In this document: positions 9,909-17,923 of the stretch, in pieces
How the letters are laid out: each line of letters starts with the position of its first letter
Position numbering within the stretch: position 1 is the stretch's first letter
Source of the DNA: Streptomyces barringtoniae
GTDB lineage: Bacteria > Actinomycetota > Actinomycetes > Streptomycetales > Streptomycetaceae
DNA length: 64,000 bases
Assembly (NCBI RefSeq): GCF_020819595.1
Contig: NZ_JAJHNP010000003.1
Span: 186,001 to 250,000, forward strand
Direction: 5' to 3'
Made by a program: the position numbers and the translations under genes
Notes under the pieces: model-generated
What the model saw: only the letters and a program-made list of their open reading frames with translations
Told to the model about the DNA's origin: nothing
The model's database searches: none

Positions 9909-11556
9909 TCACATCCGTTCCGGTGCCGAGACGCCGAGCAGGTGCAGGCCGTTGTGCAGCACGCGTTGGCCGGCCTCCGTCAGCCACAGCCGTGCCCGCG
10001 TGCGGTCGTCCGGGGCCTCGCCGGCCCGCGGCAGGACCCGGCAGGCGTCGTAGAAGCGGTGGTACGTGCCGGCCAGCGCCTCCAGGTAGTGCGCCACCCG
10101 GTGTGGCCGCGGTGGCAACGACCTGCGGGAACTCGGCCAGCGTGGCCAGCAGTTCCACCTCTCGTTCGTGGGTGAGCCGGGTGGGGTCGAAGTCCTCCGG
10201 CGCGCCCTTGTCGATGCCGGCTTCCCTTGCCTTGCGCAGTACGGAGCAGGGCCGGGTGTGTGCGTACTGGACGTAGTGGACCGGGTTGTCGTTCGACTGC
10301 CGGGTCAGCAGGTCGATGTCCAGGTCGATCATCGTGTCGACGCCGGCCCGCGCCAGCGCGTACCGCGCGGCGTCGGTGCCGACCGCCTCGGTCAGGTCGT
10401 CGAGGGTGAGGACCGTACCGGCCCGCTTGCTCATCCGGACCGGCCTGCCGTCCCTGACCAGGTTGACCAGTTGGCCGATGAGGATCTCCAGGTGCCGGTC
10501 CGGGTCGTCGCCGAAGCAGGCCGCCATGGCCCGCATCCGGCCGACATAACCGGCGTGGTCGGCGCCGAGCATGATGACGACCCGTTCGAAGCCCCGGGAG
10601 CGCTTGTTCAGGTAGTAGGCGCAGTCCGCGGTGAAGTACGTCCACGAGCCGTCGCTCTTCACCAGGACGCGGTCCTTGTCGTCGCCGAAGTCCGTGGTGC
10701 GCAGCCAGACCGCGCCGTCGGCCTCGTAGACGTGGCCGCCGTTGCGCAGACGGGTGACGGCGGTGTCCAGGTCGCCCTGGTCGTGCAGGTCCTTCTCGTT
10801 GAAGTAGGTGTCGAAATGGGTGCCGAACGCGGCGAGCGACGTTTTGATCTCGTCGAACATCAGCTGCGTGCCCGCCGCCCGGAACACGGCGGCGGACTCG
10901 CTCTCCGGCAGGTCCAGGGCGCCGGGGTGGTGACGCAGCACGGCGTCGGCGATCTCCTTGATGTACGCGCCGCTGTAGCCGTCATCGGGCACCGGCAGGC
11001 CCTGCGCTGCGGCGAGCAGGGAGCGGACGAAGCGGTCGATCTGCACGCCGGCGTCGTTGAAGTAGTACTCCCGCGACACGTCCGCGCCGGCGGCCTCGAG
11101 CAGCCGGGCGAGGACGTCGCCCACGACCGCCCAGCGGGCTCCGCCGATGTGCACCGGGCCGGTGGGGTTGGCTGAGACGAACTCCAGGTTGAGCCGCAGG
11201 CCGTTCAGCCGGTCGGTGCGGCCGTAGGCGTCCCCGGCCAGGACGATGTCCCGTGCCAGGGCGCCGATCGCCGCGGACTCCAGCGTGATGTTGAGAAACC
11301 CGGGGCCGGCCACCTCGGCCTTCGCCACTCCGGTGGCCGTGCTCACCAGCGGCGACAGTGCCTCGGCGACGACGCGGGCGGGCAGGCCCGCCGACTTGGC
11401 GAGTTGCAGGGCGACGTTGGTCGAGTAGTCGCCGTGGCCGCGGTGCCGGGGGCGCTCCACGCGGATCTCCTCGGGCACCTCCGCCGCGATGCGTCCGGAC
11501 TGGATGGCCGTGTGGATGGCGTCGGAGATGACGGCCGTGAGATCTGCTGGAGTCAC
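9909..11556 (-). pseudogene. argS: Arginyl-tRNA synthetase paralogue, frameshifted near the C-terminus
   Basis: The first frame from GTG 11556 gives about 480 residues of class Ia ArgS: N-terminal Add-1 domain (1-110), HIGG at 136-139 (HIGH motif), the catalytic core and RMSKRAG at 374-380 (KMSKS loop). Near 10101-10112 the frame changes: the expected helix after [10 protein letters not shown] is lost, and the rest of the anticodon-binding domain ([16 protein letters not shown] to [10 protein letters not shown]) continues in another frame to a stop at 9909. The spacing suggests loss of about 14 bp rather than one miscalled base. Left in the first frame, the protein would run on to 9703 with about 135 unrelated residues. 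ArgS needs this terminal helical bundle, so the gene is probably inactive unless the sequence is wrong. It lies 60 bp after the DSD1 gene on the same strand. A primary argS would be expected elsewhere. Confidence 0.75.
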
Positions 11557-11597
11557 AGGGGCGACGCTAGTGGAGGGCACGGCGCCTGTGACATCGG
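11556..11597 (-). other. Possible 13-codon leader ORF overlapping the argS start
   Basis: A strong ribosome site, GGAGGAAAA, lies just after the DSD1 stop and precedes an ATG about seven bases on. That ATG opens a 13-codon frame (MSQAPCPPLASPL) whose TGA overlaps the GTG chosen for argS (GTGA). Translation of the leader could couple to argS. It contains no Arg codons, so a classic attenuation leader is not indicated. Confidence 0.4.
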
Positions 11598-11615
11598 TTT
11601 TCCTCCGGCTGGAGT

Positions 11616-12809
11616 TCACCAGCCGGTGACACGTTCCCAGAAAGCGTCGACGGCCGGTGCCGGGCCGCCGGTGGGAAGGGTGCCGTCGACGACGTGATAG
11701 CCGCGGTGCTGGGCTGCGGTGGCGCATGCGTGGTTGGGCAGGATGCGCAGGCGGGTGCCCACCGGCAGGTCGGGCAGGCAGGCGCCGTCGCGGGCCGTGA
11801 GCGTGCCGTGCTCCTGGCTCGCGGCCGTCATGACCAGGCCCGGGAGGAGGTTGCCGGCGAGGTCGGTGACCAGGCCGTAGCCCTGGTCCTGGGCCTGCGC
11901 GGCCGTCCCGCGGTCGCGCGACATGGCCATCCAGCCGCCGTCGGTCACGATCCACCCGTACTCGGGGCGGCGACCGATGACGGTCACGACCACCGACAGG
12001 GCGATGTCCTCGACCCGGCAGACGCCCAGACCGGCCATGACCAGGTCGAAGAAGACGTAGTTCCCGGCGCGCAGTTCGGTGACGCCGGTGAGGTCCTCGG
12101 CGGCGTGCGCGGTGGGGGTGGAGCCCACGCTGACGACGTGCACGGGCAGGCCCTCCGCGCGCAGTCGCTCGGCGGCGGCGACGGCGGTGTCGCGTTCGTT
12201 CTTCGCCGCCAGGCGCTGTTCCTCGGCGGTGCGGGCGAAGTAGGACTCGCCGGCGTGGGTCAGGACGCCGTCCAGACAACCCTCGTCGTGCAGGATGCGG
12301 CCGATCCCGGTGAGCGCCGGGTCGTCGGGCTTCAGACCGCCCCGGTGGCCGTCGCAGTCGATCTCGATCTGGGCGGGCAGGGGGAGGCCGGACCGGCGGG
12401 AGGCTTCGGCGACGAACGACGCCTGCTCGACGCTGTCCAGCAGGATGCGCAGGGTGACGCCGCGGCGCAACAGCGCGATGACGCGCGGGAGTTTGTGCGG
12501 GTCGATGCCGACCGCGTACGTGATGTCGGTGTAGCCGCCGTCGGCGAACGCCTCGGCCTCCGCGAGGGTGGAGACGGTGACGGGACACGGTGTGCCGGAG
12601 TGCAGGAGGGCGGCGGCGTCGAGGCTCTTGGCGGTCTTCACGTGCGGGCGCAGGGTGACCGCGAGACGGTCGGCCCTGGCCTTGAGGCGCGCGATGTTCC
12701 GCCTCATCGTGTCGACGTCGACGACGGCGAACGGGGTGTCCGGATCGGCCAGGGTTCGTGCGGGGGCCGAAGGGGTGGTGCTTTCCTGGGTGTTCACATG
12801 AGGGTTCAC
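11616..12809 (-). CDS. DSD1-family PLP enzyme (D-serine dehydratase / D-threonine aldolase type)
   Basis: 397 residues from a GTG at 12809; a GTG four codons later (12797) is equally possible and neither has a clear ribosome site. The N-terminal domain is an alanine-racemase-like TIM barrel; the PLP lysine lies in RPHVKTAKS. The C-terminal D-serine-dehydratase-like domain carries PNHACATAA, the His-x-Cys pair that binds Zn in eukaryotic-type D-serine dehydratases. The family removes ammonia from, or cleaves, D-amino acids with PLP and a divalent metal. It lies between a PAS-HTH regulator and the argS paralogue, all on one strand, so a shared D-amino-acid role is likely (inference). Confidence 0.85.
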   Translation of the reverse strand: MNPHVNTQESTTPSAPARTLADPDTPFAVVDVDTMRRNIARLKARADRLAVTLRPHVKTAKSLDAAALLHSGTPCPVTVSTLAEAEAFADGGYTDITYAVGIDPHKLPRVIALLRRGVTLRILLDSVEQASFVAEASRRSGLPLPAQIEIDCDGHRGGLKPDDPALTGIGRILHDEGCLDGVLTHAGESYFARTAEEQRLAAKNERDTAVAAAERLRAEGLPVHVVSVGSTPTAHAAEDLTGVTELRAGNYVFFDLVMAGLGVCRVEDIALSVVVTVIGRRPEYGWIVTDGGWMAMSRDRGTAAQAQDQGYGLVTDLAGNLLPGLVMTAASQEHGTLTARDGACLPDLPVGTRLRILPNHACATAAQHRGYHVVDGTLPTGGPAPAVDAFWERVTGW

Positions 12810-12891
12810 AGAACGGTGGTCCGCTTTCTTCGGAAGGGCGGGGTCCAGGTCCCCGGACGGGTATGCGACGCGGACTCGGGAGCCGCTGCCG

Positions 12892-13524
12892 CTACTTGGC
12901 GTAGTTGTAGACGGTCGCCCGGGAGACACCGAGCAGGTCCGCGATGGTCTGTGCCGCGTCGCGCGAGTCGAAGTAGCCGTCCCGCTGCAACTGCCGTACG
13001 AGCGCCTTCTTGTCCTCCCGGCTCAGCGACCGGGGAGTCGCGGCGCGCTCCGCGGCGTGTGCCTCCACCGCCTGACGCAACTCGCGGGCGGTGCGGTCCC
13101 GCAGCGTCTCCAGGGGCTGCTCGCGGTGTTCGGTGTCCGTGGCCACCAGGTTGGACAGGGTCAGGGTCACCGGCGACAGCACGGACACGTCCAGGTTCAG
13201 GCAGAGAGCCGCGATGTACTCCCCCGCGGCGTTCTTGATGCCGATGGACGTGCTCTTCGCGGGGCGGCCGTCCGGGAACTGGTTGGGGTAATTCTGAATG
13301 ACGCTGGGGTAGTCGGGATCTTCGATGCGGGCCAGGCCCAGCTCCGTGGCGGAGTCCCCGACCCGACGGCCGGAGAGGTTGTTCTCGATCGCCCGGATCG
13401 CATGCTCGGGATCCCGCAGGTCGTGCAGCACCACCTCGCACAGCCCCGGGAACATGCGCCCCAAGGCCATGGTGATCTTCTCGGCCTCACGGATGAGGTG
13501 TTCGTCGGCCTCAGCCTCTTCCAC
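12892..13524 (-). CDS. YheO/DauR-like PAS-HTH transcriptional regulator
   Basis: 210 residues from the GTG at 13524, which has GGAGAGG six bases upstream; a TTG five codons earlier is less likely. Residues ~15-130 form a YheO-type PAS domain (LCEVVLHDLRDPEHAIRAIENN, KSTSIGIKNAAGEYIAALCLNLD). The last 45 residues are an HTH_22 domain (RDAAQTIADLLGVSRATVYNYAK). The best-studied relative is DauR of Pseudomonas, which represses D-arginine catabolism; that match is by family only. First gene of the regulator-DSD1-argS set, 82 bp before DSD1. Confidence 0.8.
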   Translation of the reverse strand: MEEAEADEHLIREAEKITMALGRMFPGLCEVVLHDLRDPEHAIRAIENNLSGRRVGDSATELGLARIEDPDYPSVIQNYPNQFPDGRPAKSTSIGIKNAAGEYIAALCLNLDVSVLSPVTLTLSNLVATDTEHREQPLETLRDRTARELRQAVEAHAAERAATPRSLSREDKKALVRQLQRDGYFDSRDAAQTIADLLGVSRATVYNYAK

Positions 13525-13546
13525 GGGAAGCCTCTCCAAAGAGCCG

Positions 13547-13577
13547 ATTAGATCAATTTTCCATCTCTGGATGTCCA
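13547..13577 (-). promoter_or_regulatory. Candidate promoter/operator of the YheO-like regulator
   Basis: An AT-rich stretch stands out from its surroundings. On the minus strand TCTAAT (13547-13552) could be a -10 element. Just upstream, TCCA-N4-TGGA-N2-TCCA (13560-13577) forms overlapping inverted half-sites that could bind a dimeric regulator. Pattern only. Confidence 0.3.
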
Positions 13578-13584
13578 GTCTAGG

Positions 13585-14580
13585 TCAGGCTTCGTGTTTG
13601 TCCAGCGGCTGACGGTAGGTCTCTGCCAGGGCGCTGATCGTCCGTGCCATCAGCGCCCGCAATCCGGCCGGCGCCACGACCTCCGCCTCGGCACCGAGAC
13701 GCAGCAGCAGGCCGACGGCGTGTTCCTCGGACTCGATGGGGACGACGGCCTGCACCCGTCCGTCGGGACCCGGTGGCCCGGCGCTGCCCTGGGCGGCGCG
13801 TGCCACTGCCGGTTCCAGGAGGTCGGGCAGCTGCGCCAGGATCCGCGGTGTCAGTCGTACGACCGCTTCGCCCCGGAGCCGGCGGGCGTCGAAGTCGGCC
13901 AGGTAGGTCTGCCAGTGCGCGCCCAGGTCGAAGTCGCGGGGGCGCTCGAAGCGGTCCTCCAGCACCTGGATCCGGAGGATCTGGGAGACGCGGTAGGTAC
14001 GGACGGCTTCCGGGCGGGCCGCAACCAGGTACCAGCGGCCCGACTTGAGGACCAGCCCGTAGGGGTCAAGCGTCCGGGTCACCTCCTGGGGAGCCTTCCA
14101 CCGCCGGTAGCGGAGGCGGATTCGGCGCTGTCGCCACACCGCGTCGGTGACGGCGGCCAGGTGCGGGGTCGGGTCGGCTTCGGCGTACCAGCCGGAGGGG
14201 TCCAGGTGGAACCGGTGCCGTATCTCACCGGTCCGGTCGCGCAGTTCCTCGGGCAGGGCGGCCGTCAGCTTCAGCTGGGCGGTGGCGAGTACGGTGCCCA
14301 GGCCGAGGTCCGCGGCGGGTCCGGGCAGTCCGGCCAGGGAGAGTGCCTCCGCCTCCTCGCGGGTCAGTCCGGTCAGCCGGGTGCGAAAGCCGTCGACCAG
14401 CCGGTAGCCGCCGTCGTGACCGGGGTCGCCGTAGAGCGGGACGCCGGCCGCGGCGAGCGACTCCATGTCCCGGTAGACCGTGCGGACGGACACCTCCAGC
14501 GCGTCGGCGAGCTGCTGGGCGGTCATCCGGCCGCGGGTCTGGAGCAGCAACAGGACGGACAGCAGTCGGCTCGCACGCAT
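13585..14580 (-). CDS. HTH-WYL transcriptional regulator
   Basis: 331 residues from ATG 14580. The N-terminal DeoR-like winged helix (residues 1-55: MTAQQLADALEVSVRTVYRDMESL, then the wing GGYRLVDGF) is followed by a WYL ligand-binding domain (~140-215, with GLVLKSGRWYLVAARP) and a WCX extension (~230-331). WYL proteins sense nucleotides or other small ligands. It is divergent from a DUF1579-like gene 103 bp away, the most probable target. Confidence 0.9.
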   Translation of the reverse strand: MRASRLLSVLLLLQTRGRMTAQQLADALEVSVRTVYRDMESLAAAGVPLYGDPGHDGGYRLVDGFRTRLTGLTREEAEALSLAGLPGPAADLGLGTVLATAQLKLTAALPEELRDRTGEIRHRFHLDPSGWYAEADPTPHLAAVTDAVWRQRRIRLRYRRWKAPQEVTRTLDPYGLVLKSGRWYLVAARPEAVRTYRVSQILRIQVLEDRFERPRDFDLGAHWQTYLADFDARRLRGEAVVRLTPRILAQLPDLLEPAVARAAQGSAGPPGPDGRVQAVVPIESEEHAVGLLLRLGAEAEVVAPAGLRALMARTISALAETYRQPLDKHEA

Positions 14581-14683
14581 GACGGAAGTCTGCCGCAGTC
14601 CACTGACAGAGGTTGTCAGGGAAGCCGGTCTACTTTTCCGGCGGGCGTCCGCCCAACGCACGGACAGCAAAGGACATCCGCAG

Positions 14684-15190
14684 ATGAACGCTCCTCTTCC
14701 CGCCCTTCGCAAGCCCGGTATCGGTGACTTCGACTTCCTGGTGGGCACCTGGCACGTGACGAACCGGCGGCTCGTCGCACCGCTGACCGGCTGCACCGAG
14801 TGGGACCGGTTCCCGGGCACGGTGGTGTGTCACGGCACGCTGTTCGGCGGAGCCGCGAACCTGGACGAGATCAGCTTCCCGACCAAGGGCTTCAGCGGCC
14901 TGACACTGCGCCTGTTCGACCCCGTTCGCGCGGAATGGTCGCTGAGCTGGGTGAGCAGCCGTACCGGGCTGCTGCAACCGCCCGTCGTCGGCCGGTTCCA
15001 CGACGACGGACACGGCGAGTTCCACGGCGCCGACACCCACGAAGGCACCCCGGTCCTGTGCCGCTTCGTCTGGTCGCGGATCACCTCGGCATCGGCCCAA
15101 TGGGAGCAGGCGTTCTCGACCGACGGCGGGCAGAGCTGGGAAACCAACTGGACCATGGACTTCCGCCGGACCGGGAAGGATGCCGCATGA
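14684..15190 (+). CDS. DUF1579-like small beta-barrel protein
   Basis: 168 residues. FDFLVGTWHVTNRRL near the start and the repeated beta strands with many Trp and Phe (GFSGLTLRLFDPVRAEWSLSWV, WEQAFSTDGGQSWETNW) resemble DUF1579/lipocalin-like barrels. No catalytic residues are recognised and the ligand is unknown. Its stop overlaps the next start (ATGA), so it is translationally coupled to the permease. The divergent WYL regulator probably controls both. Confidence 0.65.
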   Translation: MNAPLPALRKPGIGDFDFLVGTWHVTNRRLVAPLTGCTEWDRFPGTVVCHGTLFGGAANLDEISFPTKGFSGLTLRLFDPVRAEWSLSWVSSRTGLLQPPVVGRFHDDGHGEFHGADTHEGTPVLCRFVWSRITSASAQWEQAFSTDGGQSWETNWTMDFRRTGKDAA

Positions 15191-16479
15191 CGAGCGCGCC
15201 CGCCGCGCCGGAACTCTCGGCTCGGCCCGTCGGGAGTCTGACCGTCTGGCAGGGGGCGGCGCTGTACGTCGGCGCGGTGCTCGGTACCGGGGTGATCGCC
15301 CTTCCCGGTCTGGCCACCCGGGCGGCCGGGCCGGCCTCGCTGCTGGCCTGGCTCGGGCTGGTCCTGTTGTCGGTGCCGCTCGCGGCCACCTTCGCCGCGC
15401 TGGGCGCCCGCTACCCGGACGGCGGCGGCGTCTCCACCTACGTGCGGCACGCCTTCGGCGCGCGGGCGGCTGCAGTGGTCGGCTGGTGCTTCTACTTCGC
15501 CGTACCCGCCGGTGCTCCGGCGGCGGGCATGTTCGCCGGGGCGTACGTCGCGACCGCGCTCGGCGGCGGCCGGCGCACGGTGCTGGTCACCGCCGCGGTG
15601 CTGCTGGTCCTGGTGGCCGTGGCCAACGGATTCGGTCTGTCGGTCTCCGGCCGTCTGCAACTCGCCCTCGCCGTGCTGCTCGTCACGCTGTTGCTGACCG
15701 CCGTGCTGACCGCGCTGCCACACGCCCGCCTGCAGAACCTGCATCCGTTCGCGCCGCACGGCTGGACCGCGGTCGGCTCGGCCGCGGCGCTGCTCGTGTG
15801 GAGCTTCGCGGGCTGGGAGGCCATCACCCACCTCGCCGCCGACTTCCGCCGGCCGGCGCGCGACCTGCCCCGTGCCGCCGCCGTGGCGGTGGCCGTCGTC
15901 GGCGTGCTGTACCTCGCCGTCGCCACCTCCGGCGTCCTGGTGCTCGGCCCGGCTGCCGGGACCTCCGACGCCCCGCTGGCCGAACTGCTCGCCCTCGGCG
16001 TCGGCGGCACGGTCCACGTGCTGGCCGCGGCCGCCGCACTGCTGCTCACCCTCGGCACGATGAACGCCTACTTCGCCGGCGCGGCCAGACTGGGCGCCGC
16101 GCTCGGCCGCGACGGCGCGCTGCCCGCCCGGCTCGACCGGGGCGGCGCCGCCGGCGAGGTGCCGCGCCGCAGCCTGGCGGTCGTGACGGGGCTCTCCGGC
16201 CTCGCCCTGGCCGCCACCGCGGTCGCCGACGTGGGGCCCCAGCCGCTCGTGCTGCTCACCACCGGGTCGTTCGTGACCGTGTACGCACTGGGCACGGCCG
16301 CCGCTGTACGGCTCCTGCCCCGGGGCAGCCTGCCGTACCGCTGCGCGCTCGTCGCACTCGTCGCGGTCGCCGCCCTTCTCGTCATGACGGGCTGGTACCT
16401 GCTGTGGCCCCTGGTCATCACGGCGAGCGCGCTGTGCTACCTGCGGCGGCGCCGAGCGGCGGGTTCCGTGACGAGCTGA
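15187..16479 (+). CDS. APC-superfamily amino acid permease (YjeH-like)
   Basis: 430 residues with about 12 hydrophobic helices. The first helix has the APC signature GAVLGTGVIALPG, where the broken helix binds the substrate backbone; WSFAGWEAITHLAADFRRPARDLPRA is the conserved helix 6 region and following loop. It most resembles YjeH-type exporters of neutral amino acids. Start overlaps the upstream gene by 4 bp. Confidence 0.85.
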   Translation: MTSAPAAPELSARPVGSLTVWQGAALYVGAVLGTGVIALPGLATRAAGPASLLAWLGLVLLSVPLAATFAALGARYPDGGGVSTYVRHAFGARAAAVVGWCFYFAVPAGAPAAGMFAGAYVATALGGGRRTVLVTAAVLLVLVAVANGFGLSVSGRLQLALAVLLVTLLLTAVLTALPHARLQNLHPFAPHGWTAVGSAAALLVWSFAGWEAITHLAADFRRPARDLPRAAAVAVAVVGVLYLAVATSGVLVLGPAAGTSDAPLAELLALGVGGTVHVLAAAAALLLTLGTMNAYFAGAARLGAALGRDGALPARLDRGGAAGEVPRRSLAVVTGLSGLALAATAVADVGPQPLVLLTTGSFVTVYALGTAAAVRLLPRGSLPYRCALVALVAVAALLVMTGWYLLWPLVITASALCYLRRRRAAGSVTS

Positions 16480-16507
16480 GCCGACGGCGAATCGTTTCGA
16501 GGCCTGG

Positions 16508-17722
16508 TCAGCCCGTGAAGACCAGGGTGACGTTGTGGCCGCCGAAGCCGAAGGAGTTGGCCAGGGCCGCCGTCCACCGCCCGGTGCGGTTCGCGCCCTG
16601 TACGACGTCGATCTCGACCTGCGGGTCGATCTTCTCGAGGTTGCGGGTGGCCGGCACGGTGCCTTCCTTGAGCGCCATGACCGTGGCCAGGGCGCCGACG
16701 GTTCCGGAGGCGCCGAGCATGTGGCCGGTCATGGACTTCGTCGCCGTCACCGCGGCGTGCGTGCCGACGGCGCGGCGGACGGCCTCCGCCTCCGCCAGGT
16801 CACCGGACTCGGTGGAGGTGGCGTGGGCATGGACGACGCCGATGTCCTCGCGGCCCAGCCCTGCGTCGCGCAGCGCCTGTTCGATGGCGAAGACCTGGCC
16901 GTCCGCGTCGGAGGCGGTGATGTGGTGCGCGCTGGAGGTCACTGCGCTGCCCGCGAGGGTTCCGTACACCCGTGCGCCACGGGCCCGGGCGAACGCGGGA
17001 CGTTCCAGGACCATCATCCCCGCTCCCTCCCCCATCACGAACCCGGAGCGGTCGCGGTCGAAGGGCCGCGATACGGATGCCGGGTCCTCGGACCTCGTCG
17101 ACAGCGCCTTCATCTGGGCGAAGGCGGCGATGGTGAAGGGGTGCAGACTGGCTTCCACGCCGCCGGCGACGACCACGTCCACCCGGCCGCTGCGGATCAG
17201 GTCCTGGCCGAGGGCGAGTGCCTCCGCGCCCGAAGCGCACGCGCTGACCGGTGTCCGGGCTCCCCCCTTCGCGCCGAGGTCCATGCTCACGCAGGCCGCC
17301 GGCCCGTTGGGCATGAGCATCGGCACGGCGAACGGCGACAGCCGGCGTACGCCGCTCTGCTCGAAGATGTCGTCCTGACCGAGTGTGGTGAGGACACCGC
17401 CGGTGCCGGTGCCGATGACCACGGCGAACCGCTCCGGCTCCACCTGAGGAACCCCGGCGTCCTGCCATGCCTCGCGTGCGCTGAGCACGGCGAGTTGCTC
17501 ACCCCGGTCCAGTTTCCTCGCCTCGGCCCTGGGAAGCATCGTGGCGGGATCCACCGGGAGGCCGGCCGCGACGTGCACCGGCAGGCCCGCGGCCCACTCC
17601 TCGTCGAGAAGAGAGACACCCGACACCCCGGCCAGCAGTCCCGCCCAGGTCGAGGGCGCGTCGGCCCCCAACGGGGTCATCGCGCCGACACCCGTCACCA
17701 GCACTTCGCCGCTCTCCGTCAT
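16508..17722 (-). CDS. Beta-ketoacyl-ACP synthase (FabF/KAS II family), orphan
   Basis: 404 residues, typical FabF length. The catalytic triad is visible: C162 in VSACASGAEA, H300 in HAHATST and H334 in GHMLGASG. GFGGHNV near the end is conserved. It condenses acyl groups with malonyl-ACP. There is no ACP, chain-length factor or ketoreductase beside it, so it is not part of a type II polyketide set here. The usual Gly of NAHGTST is Ala. A monocistronic accessory condensing enzyme is likely. Confidence 0.85.
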   Translation of the reverse strand: MTESGEVLVTGVGAMTPLGADAPSTWAGLLAGVSGVSLLDEEWAAGLPVHVAAGLPVDPATMLPRAEARKLDRGEQLAVLSAREAWQDAGVPQVEPERFAVVIGTGTGGVLTTLGQDDIFEQSGVRRLSPFAVPMLMPNGPAACVSMDLGAKGGARTPVSACASGAEALALGQDLIRSGRVDVVVAGGVEASLHPFTIAAFAQMKALSTRSEDPASVSRPFDRDRSGFVMGEGAGMMVLERPAFARARGARVYGTLAGSAVTSSAHHITASDADGQVFAIEQALRDAGLGREDIGVVHAHATSTESGDLAEAEAVRRAVGTHAAVTATKSMTGHMLGASGTVGALATVMALKEGTVPATRNLEKIDPQVEIDVVQGANRTGRWTAALANSFGFGGHNVTLVFTG

Positions 17723-17860
17723 CCTTACCTCTCATGGGCCGAGGGCTTATGGGATCTCTACAAGATCCTTTTCGCTTCCGCCACGATCATTTCAGCGAGT
17801 GAAGAGGCAGTCAGGACGGGCACGGAACAATTTCGCCGCCACGGTTTGTCGTGTGTCCAT

Positions 17861-17906
17861 AAAACGCGACCGGCGGCCCGCCCCGTTTCCCGGGACGGGC
17901 CGCCGG
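17861..17906 (-). terminator. Rho-independent terminator of htpG
   Basis: A perfect 11-bp stem (CCGGCGGCCCG at 17870-17880 with its complement at 17896-17906) lies 18 bp after the htpG stop. On the minus strand it is followed by TTTT at 17861-17864. Confidence 0.8.
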
Positions 17907-17923
17907 TGTCGGGCGGTGCTGGG

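Noticed and set aside
9703..12588. 961-residue minus open frame joining two genes
   Set aside because: Its first third is out-of-frame DSD1 sequence and its last ~135 residues are out-of-frame after the argS shift. Only the middle is real.
15180..17378. 732-residue + strand open frame
   Set aside because: Shadow across the permease (frame +1) and the opposite-strand ketosynthase.
16508..17722. Polyketide biosynthetic gene cluster
   Set aside because: A single ketosynthase with no ACP, chain-length factor, cyclase or tailoring genes next to it.
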